Positions 8,484-17,136 of a stretch of DNA of 64,000 nt are shown here, in pieces. Source of the DNA: an uncultured Muribaculaceae bacterium (GTDB lineage Bacteria > Bacteroidota > Bacteroidia > Bacteroidales > Muribaculaceae); the NCBI GenBank assembly GCA_947381945.1, contig CANCXM010000003.1:62001-126000 (forward strand), read 5' to 3'. The notes under the pieces were generated by a model. That model did no database searches and was not told where the DNA came from. It saw only the letters and a program-made list of their open reading frames with translations. A program made the position numbers and the translations under genes. The stretch's first letter is position 1, and each line of letters opens with the position of its first letter.

Positions 8484-9794
8484 TCAGACATTCTTCACAC
8501 TTTCACCATCGCTTTCAGAAGAGAATACATAACCTCTCATTGCAATGTAAAAAAGAATAAAAGTAAACGGGAAGAAACGCAGTGAGTCATTATATAATAA
8601 AATCAAGAGGATTATAATCCATATAAAACATTTGATATTTATACCGAGAAGAGAGGCACTGCGCGGAGCCATTAATGTCACAATATTGAAAACAAACCAA
8701 ACAAAGCCAACAATCCCCAACTGAATCAAGATGGAAAAGGACAACGGAAGAGAACCGCTCAGCAGCCACTGCCATTCGGATGCAAACTTCGACATTTCAA
8801 TAACGGTTCCACCTTTAAACTGTCCAAGACCTGCGCCAAACAAAATTCCTCCGGAAGAATACGAAAGTGCTTCCGGAACAAAAACAATCTTTGTGAAGCG
8901 TGGTATATCAACCACACCTCCCATATCCTCTATAGTATATACTTCATCTTGAATCAATTCCGCTACTTCCATCAGACCTTCCGGATCCTCTCCTACCATA
9001 TAGGCTTCCATAGCGTCTTCTGAAAACACTGCTTCCATAGCCTGACCGGTGATTCCAAGATATGCCACACCGGCTCCTATCATTCCGACAATAATCATCG
9101 GGGTTGATACAAGAAGCTTGAATACAGTTTTCCATTCAAATTTAAGCAGAAGCAGAAAATAGGCCAATAGAAACAGGAAGCTGATTTTAGTCTCGTTAAG
9201 GAATGTCGGATAAAGGAGAAAAACGTAGACTTTATTTTTTGCCAACTCCCCCCAGTAGTTACCGAATTTCCATTTTTTGGAAATAAGATAAAATGAGATG
9301 ATATAAATGGATGTCGATACAATACCGGAAAATCCATAACCCATCGAGCCTCCGCCATGGTCATTGGCACCATAGCGCAGGAACTGCTCAGTCATGCAGA
9401 ATGCCTGAATCCAAAGGAAGATGTAAAGCTGCTTGTCAAACGACTCGATGAAGCGCTCACGATGACGGGAAGTCAGCATGAAACGAATAATAGGAGCAGC
9501 AAACAGGAGTCCGAAAAAATCACGCGCGCCGTTGACAGTGAAAACAAATCCAAGATGGTTCAAACAAGCCGATACCACTCCAAGAACCACAAAACTGCCA
9601 AACACAATTATATCGCGCCGGTTCCGTAATGTATAGAGTCCGCAAACAAGAAATACAAAGTCACACAAGAGGTAGACCGCACTTTTTGCCGATGCAAGCG
9701 GGGGAATGAGTTCTTCTGCGACGAAACCGAAGCATAGAAGAGCCCACATCGCACCGAAAAACAAGCCGGAAAAGACCTTGTATTTCTCTACCAT
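8484..9794 (-). CDS. wzy: O-antigen/capsule polymerase-like membrane protein (Wzy)
   Basis: 436 aa with roughly ten to twelve transmembrane segments and a large non-membrane loop (about residues 255-330, acidic, with SEDAMEAYMVGEDPEG). Sequence conservation among Wzy proteins is very low, so the call rests on topology, size, the big periplasmic-type loop and position between wzc and the glycosyltransferases, where a polymerase is otherwise missing. Wzy joins flipped repeat units at the periplasmic face. A WaaL-type ligase shares the fold and is the main alternative; locus logic favours Wzy. Confidence 0.72.
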   Translation of the reverse strand: MVEKYKVFSGLFFGAMWALLCFGFVAEELIPPLASAKSAVYLLCDFVFLVCGLYTLRNRRDIIVFGSFVVLGVVSACLNHLGFVFTVNGARDFFGLLFAAPIIRFMLTSRHRERFIESFDKQLYIFLWIQAFCMTEQFLRYGANDHGGGSMGYGFSGIVSTSIYIISFYLISKKWKFGNYWGELAKNKVYVFLLYPTFLNETKISFLFLLAYFLLLLKFEWKTVFKLLVSTPMIIVGMIGAGVAYLGITGQAMEAVFSEDAMEAYMVGEDPEGLMEVAELIQDEVYTIEDMGGVVDIPRFTKIVFVPEALSYSSGGILFGAGLGQFKGGTVIEMSKFASEWQWLLSGSLPLSFSILIQLGIVGFVWFVFNIVTLMAPRSASLLGINIKCFIWIIILLILLYNDSLRFFPFTFILFYIAMRGYVFSSESDGESVKNV

Positions 9795-9862
9795 ATCAAA
9801 GTTGGTTCACCTTGTTTGACCTTATCTTACTTTTTTACTCTGACGGACAACCGGAACAGAAA

Positions 9863-12157
9863 TTATTTACGGGCACTCTTTGCAGAATAACCGTAGCCGT
9901 AGCCTTTCTTTGAAGTGGTACCATTGACCACAACTGAAAGTTTCTTAAGACGGTTGTTGGTATAGATGTCCTCAACGAAGCGGAGGTCGGAGACTGTGCT
10001 GTAGTTGACACGGGTGACATAGACTGTCGCATCGGCCACGCGGTCGAGGCTGAATGTATCGCTGACCATGCCGACAGGAGCGCTGTCGATGACGATATAG
10101 TCATACATCGTGCGGAGCTTGGCAAAGAGTTCATCCACCTTCTTCGATGCAAGGAGTTCGGCGGGATTCGGGGGAATCGGACCGGCGACAATGACATCGC
10201 AGTCAGCAACACCCGGGACGGGCTGAATGATGGATTCAAGCGAGACATTGCTTGCCGAGAGATAGTTGGTGAGACCCATCGGGGGATTGATGCCCAGATA
10301 GTTGGCAAGCTGCGGGTTGCGGATGTCCATGCCGACGAGAAGCACTCTCTTGCCTTCAAGGAGGGAGAGAGTAGCGGCAAGGTTAAGGGAGATGAAGGAT
10401 TTGCCTTCGCCCGAACGGGTTGAGGTCATGAGTACAACCTTGTCGTTTTCACCGCCCAGCATAAACTGGAGATTGGTGCGGATGAGGCGGAAAAGTTCCG
10501 TAGCTGAAGAGGTGTCAGTAGCAGAGACGACGAGGTTGCGACCCGAGCGGTCCACACACATCTCGCCAAGTATAGGAGCCGAGATGCGGCGCTCCACGTC
10601 CTCCTTCGTCTCGAACTTGCTGCGCACGAGACTGCGGATATAGAGCAGCATCGGGGGGAAGAGAAGACCGAGAACTAATGCTATCAGAAGAATCACCTTC
10701 TTCGAAAGGCCAAGGGGCTCGCTGAGCGAAAAGGCCTCGTCGATAATCTGGCCCTTAGGGATAGAGTTGGCAAGGAGCATGGCATTTTCCTCCTGCTTCT
10801 GGAGAAGGAAAAGATAGATTTCCTGCTTGATTTCCTGCTGGCGCTTCATATTGATATATTCGCGCTCCTGAGTCGGGATATTTCCGAGTTTTCCGGCAAT
10901 AGAACTTTGCTCTGCCTTAATCTTGCTGAGATTGAGTTCGGCATTTTCAAGAGCCTTATCGCTCGATACAAGGAGGTTGGCACGGACGAGATCCATCTGT
11001 TTTGTCAACTGACGGAGGGCATAGCTGTTCTGCTTGGCATTCTGGGTGAGTTCAAGGCGTTTGAACACAAGGGAATTATAGGTGTTGATACCGCTCTGCA
11101 CACCACCGTTGGCCACGGACGCAGGGATGAGTTCAGTGTAGTTGAGTGAGTCTGCGAGGAATTCGCGGGTGAGTTTGAGGAGGGCGATTTCTTTCTCAGT
11201 GTTGAACACGGCGGATTCCATCTGACCCTTTTTGACACTTTGGTAGTTGGCCTCGGCGGCAACGTCGACTATCCGGTTTTGCTCCTTATAGCGTTGGATT
11301 GCAGATTCCGACTCATTGAGCTCGTTAGACAGCAGTCCTATGCGGTCGTTGAGGAAGGCCGCCGTCTTCTCGCCCTGAAGATTCTTTTCATTGATACCAC
11401 GCTCATTGTACTTCTCGATAATCTTGTTGAGCACGGCGGTGCCGTATTCAGCGTTAGGTGTGTTGAGCGCGAGGCTTATGACATTGCTCTTCTTACTTCC
11501 ACGATAGGCCATGACCTCCTTGTCAAGATCCTCGGCCGCAACGTCATAACCGGTAAAACTGATGGTGGTTTTCAGAGACTTACCCTTGACATATTCCGGA
11601 GTGGTGACAATGGTGAAATCACCATAGTCGGTGTGGAGTTGAGCCGGAAGAGTGACATCCTTGGCTTTACCGATTACATCGCGCTTCACTTTAGCTTTGA
11701 TATTCGCAAGGCCCTTATCGTTGATTTTCACCTTAAACACAATGGTCGACATAAGCGTATCGGCAATGCCGGGGGCGACGACATCGACAGGGAACTCGGG
11801 ATAAGCGAGGTGCGATTTGAGGAAACCGTCACTGACATAATGCATCTTGTTGATACCAAGCTCTTTGGCCACATCGCTGAAAAGCGAATGTGAGGCGATG
11901 ACAAACACCTCGTCCTCAACAAAGCCTTTCGAGCCGAACAGACTGCCCATGCCACCGAGGTCAGCCATGGGGTTGGAATCCTCCTGCTGAATCAGGACGT
12001 TGGCCCTGATGGCCATCGGACGCTTGTAGATGCGACAGAAGAGGAAAGCCATGACGAGGCAGAAAATTACCGAAATGACAAACCAGTACCATTTCGACAC
12101 GTATGTTTTAACCAAAGCATTTACATCAAAGAAGTCTGATGTGTTTTTCTTTGCCAT
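9863..12157 (-). CDS. wzc: Polysaccharide co-polymerase with BY-kinase domain (Wzc)
   Basis: 764 aa. A Wzz domain flanked by two membrane helices (about 24-44 and 488-508), a coiled-coil-rich periplasmic region between them, and a C-terminal bacterial tyrosine kinase: Walker A RSGEGKS (581-587), Walker A' VLLVGMDIRNP, Walker B YIVIDSAP, and a short C-terminal tyrosine cluster (GYGYGY) for autophosphorylation. The Walker A' motif has Gly where many BY-kinases have the first Asp. Wzc sets chain length and couples polymerisation to export through Wza. It starts 22 bp after wza, the usual pairing. Confidence 0.93.
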   Translation of the reverse strand: MAKKNTSDFFDVNALVKTYVSKWYWFVISVIFCLVMAFLFCRIYKRPMAIRANVLIQQEDSNPMADLGGMGSLFGSKGFVEDEVFVIASHSLFSDVAKELGINKMHYVSDGFLKSHLAYPEFPVDVVAPGIADTLMSTIVFKVKINDKGLANIKAKVKRDVIGKAKDVTLPAQLHTDYGDFTIVTTPEYVKGKSLKTTISFTGYDVAAEDLDKEVMAYRGSKKSNVISLALNTPNAEYGTAVLNKIIEKYNERGINEKNLQGEKTAAFLNDRIGLLSNELNESESAIQRYKEQNRIVDVAAEANYQSVKKGQMESAVFNTEKEIALLKLTREFLADSLNYTELIPASVANGGVQSGINTYNSLVFKRLELTQNAKQNSYALRQLTKQMDLVRANLLVSSDKALENAELNLSKIKAEQSSIAGKLGNIPTQEREYINMKRQQEIKQEIYLFLLQKQEENAMLLANSIPKGQIIDEAFSLSEPLGLSKKVILLIALVLGLLFPPMLLYIRSLVRSKFETKEDVERRISAPILGEMCVDRSGRNLVVSATDTSSATELFRLIRTNLQFMLGGENDKVVLMTSTRSGEGKSFISLNLAATLSLLEGKRVLLVGMDIRNPQLANYLGINPPMGLTNYLSASNVSLESIIQPVPGVADCDVIVAGPIPPNPAELLASKKVDELFAKLRTMYDYIVIDSAPVGMVSDTFSLDRVADATVYVTRVNYSTVSDLRFVEDIYTNNRLKKLSVVVNGTTSKKGYGYGYSAKSARK

Positions 12158-12179
12158 AATTCGAGATATTCGTGTTTAC

Positions 12180-12983
12180 TTATTTTACAGTGAGAGCAAT
12201 GACAAGTGAAGCGATGACCGAAGCGGCGCTGACCACTGTTGAAATCACCGAGAGCTTGAAGGCATTGTCCTGATTATATTTGGAGTTTGCCTGACGGACC
12301 TTGTTGGGTTCCACATATATGTAATCGTTCTGCTGGAGATAGTAGTACGGCGAATCAAGCACATCGGATTTATTCATGTCGAGATGCACATATTCCTTCT
12401 TTCCGTTGTTCTCACGGATGAGAAGCACATTCGAGCGCTCGCCGTAGGGGGTCATGTCGCCTGCGGCAGAGAGAGCATCAAGAATCGAGAATCGGTTGCG
12501 CGTCACACGGATCTGACCAGGATTGTTGACCTCACCAGCCACATTGACCTTGAAGTTGACCAGGTCTACGATGACCATCGGGTCCTCTACGTCTTTGCTT
12601 ATCTGACTTGTAAGTTCCTGCTGGAGCTGTTCAGTGGTCATTCCGGCCACATGGAGCTTGCCGAGTTCGGGGAAATTGATGTCACCGGTGCTGCTAACGA
12701 CATAGGTCTGAGGAGTCGGGGTAATCGTATTCCCGAACATTTCACGGGTCGCGGGATTCAGCGTAGGGACATTGTAGACTGCCGTGGCCTCGGGATTGAT
12801 TGAGGTCACGGATATGAAAAGTTCATCATCAGGTTTGATTTCCGGCATATAGTTCTCGGCCGGGAAACTCCCCTCTTTAATGGTTGAAATGTCTGTGAAA
12901 TAAGGCAAAACCGTCTTGCTGCTATTGCAAGAGGCAAACAAACCGGCAACAATAACGCTCAGGAATAATGATTTGGTTTTCAT
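12180..12983 (-). CDS. wza: Polysaccharide export lipoprotein (Wza-like)
   Basis: 267 aa from the ATG at 12983; an ATG 39 bp upstream would spoil the signal peptide. The signal peptide ends in lipobox LFASC. Two soluble domains follow: a Poly_export domain (IKPDDELFISV, FPELGKLHVAGMTTEQLQQELT) and a SLBB-type domain (KVNVAGEVNNPGQIRV), then a C-terminal hydrophobic helix after KYNQDNAFKLSV. Wza multimers form the outer-membrane export channel. It is the first gene of the minus-strand polysaccharide operon, so the locus promoter should lie within 12984-13105, which holds two AACGTT palindromes but no clear -7 box. Confidence 0.9.
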   Translation of the reverse strand: MKTKSLFLSVIVAGLFASCNSSKTVLPYFTDISTIKEGSFPAENYMPEIKPDDELFISVTSINPEATAVYNVPTLNPATREMFGNTITPTPQTYVVSSTGDINFPELGKLHVAGMTTEQLQQELTSQISKDVEDPMVIVDLVNFKVNVAGEVNNPGQIRVTRNRFSILDALSAAGDMTPYGERSNVLLIRENNGKKEYVHLDMNKSDVLDSPYYYLQQNDYIYVEPNKVRQANSKYNQDNAFKLSVISTVVSAASVIASLVIALTVK

Positions 12984-13105
12984 AAAGAGTTGTTCTCGTA
13001 AAGCATAATACCACCGAGGCATTACACTAATCTAACGTTAACAAAACGTTAATATTATAAAAGCATGTCAATTTCATGCGTCAGCGGATTGCCTGACACA
13101 AAAAT

Positions 13106-13672
13106 TCAAATAGCCTCCTCTATCCGGGGAAGCACGGGGAGTATGGAATCGTTGACAATTATCCTGACGCAGGCGTGTGGCTCAACCACCTCGAACTGGT
13201 CCTGCGAACTGATGCGCGCAAGCACCTCATTGCGGCCAAAGCCGTTGCGCGCCATGACCCTCGCTACACGGACATCAAGAGGTGCCTCCACCTCCCACAC
13301 CTCGTCGACCATCTTGTCGAGACCGCTCTGATAGAGTATGGCCGTCTCCACAAATGACTTCGGCGAGGTCTGTTCGCCATACCATCGGGCAAGATCGCGC
13401 CTGACAGCTTCGTGGACAATCGAGTTCAAGCGCTGCAGGGCCTCGTAGTCGGAAAAGACGATTTCGCTCAGACGTTTGCGGTCAATTTCTCCGGCAGGGG
13501 TGATGCATTCGGGATGCACATGCTCGGCCAGATTGGCTTTGATTGCAGCATCTGTGTCCATGATGCGGGCAGCACGGCTGTCGCAATCATAGACCGGATA
13601 GCCCATGGCCGCCACAATTCGGCTCACCACGGTCTTTCCGCAGCCAATACCACCGGATATAGCTATCAGCAT
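13106..13672 (-). CDS. coaE: Dephospho-CoA kinase
   Basis: 188 aa, normal length. The P-loop GGIGCGKT at the N-terminus, the CoA-binding region with YDCDSRAARIM and the LID-like segment RNGFGRNEVLARI with ISSQD are all present. It phosphorylates the 3' OH of dephospho-CoA, the last step of CoA synthesis, in the cytosol. It ends about 120 bp before the polysaccharide operon and lies behind ybbR in the same direction, consistent with a yajC-ybbR-coaE cluster seen in Bacteroidota. Confidence 0.95.
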   Translation of the reverse strand: MLIAISGGIGCGKTVVSRIVAAMGYPVYDCDSRAARIMDTDAAIKANLAEHVHPECITPAGEIDRKRLSEIVFSDYEALQRLNSIVHEAVRRDLARWYGEQTSPKSFVETAILYQSGLDKMVDEVWEVEAPLDVRVARVMARNGFGRNEVLARISSQDQFEVVEPHACVRIIVNDSILPVLPRIEEAI

Positions 13673-13735
13673 AATATTTTCAGGATTGTATATGGATTAG
13701 AGGTCAAAGGCAGGAACGGGCAGAACGTCACGGAA

Positions 13736-14707
13736 TCATTTGCTGTTCTCAATGATGTATTCAACGCTGTCAGGCGTAAAACTTACATTGTGGTAAACCG
13801 CCGGAAGTGAAGAAAGCGACACACTAAGCTTCTTTTTTGATGGTTTTGCAGCACGGAAGTCAACGTAGGCCTTCACGGGATAGTCATCGTTATACGCGCT
13901 CATAGGCACAAGATAGCTGATCTCGACCTTCGAGGGGAAGGTGATGAGATTGGTTTCCTCAGGAAGGTTTTCGACCTCAATGCCGATAGAGCGCTTACGC
14001 ATGATCAGAGGCTCGATAGGCACGGTGACGGTCACCACATCAGGGATGATGCGCACGCCGGCAATCGGCTTCACCTTCACCTCATAGCGCGTCGTATCCT
14101 TAAGATTTGATTTCACAATAGGCTCAGTCGAGACGAATTTGAGCGAATGAGGAAGATCAGCGACGGAATAGAGGGTCACGGAATCAGTGCTTGCCATGAT
14201 CGGACCCGAAATTATGTATTGGAGATTAGGGTGGATGTCAGCCTGGACGATGAGTTTCACCTTCACTCCCGGCTGGGTCGTGAACGGAAGGCGCAACGAG
14301 TCGGGACGGCATGAGACAATCTGCACGCCGTTGCCGAAATATTCCCTCATGCGCGAATCGAGTTTCTGGTGGTTGAGGACAAGCGCATCGTCCTCGATAT
14401 TGTCCTGCCATTTCAATTTGACAGGCGACAGCTTGCCCCAGAGGAAGCGCAGGAGCTGCGAATCCTTACCCTTGACACTCACTCCGAGCGATGGGGGCAC
14501 CTGCCCTATCACCGTGACACTGTCGGGGACATCCTGCAATTCGACAGGAATGTCGAAATCACGCTGCACCTCGGTGTCGAGCGAAAGAAAAACCCAGAAG
14601 ACAAAGGCCACCGCCACAAAGAGGAGGTAGAGCAATACGTTTTGGCCACGGCTCGATTTAAGAGCCGTAGCCACTTTCTTCTGTATCTTCTGAGCTTTCT
14701 CGTTCAT
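13736..14707 (-). CDS. YbbR-like domain protein
   Basis: 323 aa. One N-terminal membrane helix (about 24-45, NVLLYLLFVAVAFVFWVFLSL) is followed by an all-beta extracytoplasmic part with two to three YbbR-like repeats, such as FDIPVELQDVPDSV and IGIEVENLPEETNLI. In Firmicutes the homologue CdaR binds and regulates the CdaA diadenylate cyclase; no such partner is visible here, so the role is unassigned. It follows yajC by 11 bp and precedes coaE, a conserved Bacteroidota gene order. Confidence 0.85.
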   Translation of the reverse strand: MNEKAQKIQKKVATALKSSRGQNVLLYLLFVAVAFVFWVFLSLDTEVQRDFDIPVELQDVPDSVTVIGQVPPSLGVSVKGKDSQLLRFLWGKLSPVKLKWQDNIEDDALVLNHQKLDSRMREYFGNGVQIVSCRPDSLRLPFTTQPGVKVKLIVQADIHPNLQYIISGPIMASTDSVTLYSVADLPHSLKFVSTEPIVKSNLKDTTRYEVKVKPIAGVRIIPDVVTVTVPIEPLIMRKRSIGIEVENLPEETNLITFPSKVEISYLVPMSAYNDDYPVKAYVDFRAAKPSKKKLSVSLSSLPAVYHNVSFTPDSVEYIIENSK

Positions 14708-14718
14708 TCAAAGGAAGA

Positions 14719-15045
14719 TTACTGTTTGTTTTCCTTCTCGGCGGCATCGCGGAGAGCCTGCTGGGCAGAAGGATAGACAGAACCCTTGTCGATTGTGATG
14801 CGGACATCCTTTGCAATCTCGACAACGAATGTGGTTTCGTCGATGCTCTTGATCTTGCCGTAGATACCACCGGCGGTCACGATATTGTCGTTGACGCGGA
14901 GACCTTCACGGAATTTCTTGATTTCGTTCTGTCGTTTCTGCTGCGGACGAATCATCATGAAATAGAAGACTGCGATGAGCGCGACAATCATCAGGATGTT
15001 TGCCCAGCTTGCGCTGTTGCCCTGAAGAAGAATAGTGTTAAGCAT
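14719..15045 (-). CDS. yajC: Preprotein translocase accessory subunit YajC
   Basis: 108 aa. A single membrane helix (MIVALIAVFYFMMIRPQQKR) with the YajC signature FMMIRPQQKRQNE, then a small cytoplasmic domain with GDNIVTAGGIYGKI-like residues (VNDNIVTAGGIYGKIKSID). YajC associates with SecDF and the Sec translocon in the inner membrane. It lies between nusB (53 bp upstream) and ybbR (11 bp downstream). Confidence 0.95.
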   Translation of the reverse strand: MLNTILLQGNSASWANILMIVALIAVFYFMMIRPQQKRQNEIKKFREGLRVNDNIVTAGGIYGKIKSIDETTFVVEIAKDVRITIDKGSVYPSAQQALRDAAEKENKQ

Positions 15046-15098
15046 ATTTTTCTGTTTTTATATTGGGAGATTAGTATTCTGTCTGTTTAATGGGATAA

Positions 15099-16529
15099 TC
15101 AGGCCTTCATCAATTTACCATCTTCTTTAAGATGGTTGATGACGGCATAGAGGATACCGTTGATAAACGCTCCGCTCCTCGGAGTGCTGTAGGCATTGGC
15201 GATCTCTATATATTCGTTGAGGCTCACGGCAAGAGGTATCGCGGGGAAATTCATGATTTCGGCAAGGGCAGTGACCATGATGACGATGTCCATGAACGCA
15301 AGACGCTCGGCATCCCAGCGGTTGCGGTTGACGAAGGAGTCGATGAGTTCGCGATATGCCTCATAGTTCTTGACGGCAAGTTCGAAAAGCTCGCCACCGA
15401 AGCGGCTGTCCTCATCATCCTTGAACTGCGGGAGGAGCGCGCCGAAGACATCACCCTGACCGATACGGCGGATTGTCTTGAGAACGAAAGTGCCGATGAC
15501 ATGGAGGTCGTCGTTCCAGTACACGGACTTCGATTCGAGAGCGTCAGCGAGTTCGTCGCCCTGAAGGATAATGGTCTTGTAGACCTGTCGCCAGAAATCG
15601 GCATCCTCTTCGAGAGTCGGTTCACCATCGCGGCTCATATATTCTTTATAAAGATCGCTTTCAGTAATCTTGTCGAGAATGCTTCTGAGAAGGAGAGCAT
15701 CCGAGTCCCAGTTGAGCTTTTTCTCATCGACCGCTGCGATGAAATCCTCATTCTCAGAAAGCGCCTTGACAAATTTGTTCTCGACAAAGCGCATGTTGGG
15801 ATGGAGGTCCTCGTCGGTCGGCAGGAACTTATGTTTGGCAGCATCGAGACGCTGGTCCTGCAGGCGGGTGAGCTCTACCGAAAGGAGCAGGAGGCTGTGG
15901 TAAAGTTCATGAGCCTTGTCGAGCGAATAGTCAAGAGCATGACGGGCATGGTTGAAGAGACCACGGTTGTCATTATACTCGTTGAGAGTGTGCATGAGCG
16001 AATTCACTCCACGAGTGAAACCTGCCACTGTAAAGCCGGGGTTCTTGCGGGCCACAGCCATGAATTCCGGATTGTTGGCAATGAGGTTGGTGATGATAGA
16101 GGCCCAGAGGGTCACATCGTCCTTAAGCTCGGGTTTCTTGATACGGATATAGCTTTTATAGGCGGGAAGTGTCGGGATGGCATCGTAGATCGCGGGGATA
16201 ATGGAGTCGAACTGCGCCACTCCCGAGCGGTCACGCAGGATAATCGCCCTGATCTCGTCAAGCCCGTTCAGGGAGCGTGCGAGTGCGTTATGGTCAATAT
16301 GCTTGTTGAGTGCAATGCCACGGAGAGGAGACTGCCGGCGACCGGAGGAGACATCGAAGCCTGACATTTCCAGAACCATCATCAGCAAATCAAGATAAAG
16401 TTCATGGCCATATTTCTTATCGCGTGAAGGATTTTCCACCGGGGGCTCAATCTTGAATTCGCTCTGCGTAAGCAGATAGGAATAGAGGAGCTGCACCACT
16501 TTGATTCGGATCAAAACTCGATTTATCAT
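15099..16529 (-). CDS. nusB: Transcription antitermination factor NusB, extended form
   Basis: 476 aa. The C-terminal 140 residues carry the NusB helical fold: LFELAVKNYEAYRELIDSF, RWDAERLAFMDIVIMVTAL, IPLAVSLNEYIEIANAYSTP and the end FINGILYAVINHL. NusB with NusE binds boxA RNA and supports rRNA antitermination. The N-terminus INRVLIRIKVVQLLYSYL is also NusB-like, but about 300 residues of helical, charged sequence separate the two. Bacteroidota NusB is long compared with the 140 aa of E. coli, and this one seems longer than the roughly 310 aa I recall for Bacteroides. It is first of the nusB-yajC-ybbR-coaE row, with a -7 box just upstream. Confidence 0.85.
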   Translation of the reverse strand: MINRVLIRIKVVQLLYSYLLTQSEFKIEPPVENPSRDKKYGHELYLDLLMMVLEMSGFDVSSGRRQSPLRGIALNKHIDHNALARSLNGLDEIRAIILRDRSGVAQFDSIIPAIYDAIPTLPAYKSYIRIKKPELKDDVTLWASIITNLIANNPEFMAVARKNPGFTVAGFTRGVNSLMHTLNEYNDNRGLFNHARHALDYSLDKAHELYHSLLLLSVELTRLQDQRLDAAKHKFLPTDEDLHPNMRFVENKFVKALSENEDFIAAVDEKKLNWDSDALLLRSILDKITESDLYKEYMSRDGEPTLEEDADFWRQVYKTIILQGDELADALESKSVYWNDDLHVIGTFVLKTIRRIGQGDVFGALLPQFKDDEDSRFGGELFELAVKNYEAYRELIDSFVNRNRWDAERLAFMDIVIMVTALAEIMNFPAIPLAVSLNEYIEIANAYSTPRSGAFINGILYAVINHLKEDGKLMKA

Positions 16530-16575
16530 GATTATAAAGAGCTATTTTTATAACTTGCTAATGATTTTAACGCTG

Positions 16576-16583
16576 CAAATTTA
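16576..16583 (-). promoter_or_regulatory. Candidate nusB promoter (-7 box)
   Basis: TAAATTTG on the minus strand matches TAnnTTTG and lies 46 bp before the nusB start. A good TTTG at -33 is not seen. It is divergent from the rho promoter about 75 bp away. Confidence 0.5.
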
Positions 16584-16651
16584 CGACTTTTTCTGAATAT
16601 ATCTCACAATTATGGGATGAAAACACAATATAAAACATTTTTCATGTTTCC

Positions 16652-16683
16652 TTTGTTGTTTAAGAAAAATAGTTGTATCTTTG
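16652..16683 (+). promoter_or_regulatory. rho promoter, Bacteroidota sigma-A type
   Basis: TTTG at 16652-16655, a 20-bp spacer, then TATCTTTG at 16676-16683 fits the TTTG/TAnnTTTG consensus of the primary sigma factor of Bacteroides very well. Transcription would start near 16690 and leave a leader of about 450 nt before rho. Confidence 0.8.
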
Positions 16684-16689
16684 CAGTGA

Positions 16690-17136
16690 TTAAAGTTCGG
16701 TCTTTTCCAAGACTGTATCAGCGACCTCCCCCTCTTCATAATCCATGATAAATCATCCAGGTCGCCGGTTGAGATTCTCAACGAACATCTCTTCCTCAAA
16801 AAAATCCACAGAGCAGTTTTCAACTATTTTTCATTCGGTGAAGCAGTGGTTTCTTACGTCCGTCCGTTTGGGCGTAGCTCCCCCCACTCCATTTTACACC
16901 ACTCCCCTTCTCCGCTCTATTTTCAATTCCAAGCAATCCACATTCTCACACCCCACCCTCTCCCTCTGACAATTTATTTCAAATGCAATTTGTCAACCGC
17001 AGATAAAAAATCAACTTACCACGGCAAAAACAACACCGGATTTTTTATCCTACCGGATTCACTTAAAGATTTCTATTTATTAATATATCCCCCCCAGGGC
17101 CGCTGAATACTTTCAGCCGCAATCTATATATTAAAT
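16690..17136 (+). promoter_or_regulatory. Long rho leader with C-rich, G-poor (rut-like) tract
   Basis: No convincing gene lies between the promoter and rho. A small hairpin (GTTGAG/CTCAAC, 16768-16782) comes first. The stretch 16880-16968 holds, by my count, 44 C and only 3 G in 89 nt, the composition bias of Rho-utilisation sites. Rho of E. coli controls its own leader by premature termination, so autoregulation here is a reasonable inference. Short open frames in this tract (such as 16846-17106) have no protein-like character. Confidence 0.55.

Noticed and set aside
11240..11893. 217-codon frame antisense to wzc
   Set aside because: Inside a firm Wzc coding region; no family features.
15132..16364. 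Open frame of 410 codons on the plus strand
   Set aside because: It is fully antisense to nusB, has no recognisable motif and reads as a mirror of the helical, charged nusB codons.
16846..17106. 86-codon frame in the rho leader
   Set aside because: His/Pro/Ser-rich translation made by the C-rich tract itself; better explained as untranslated leader.
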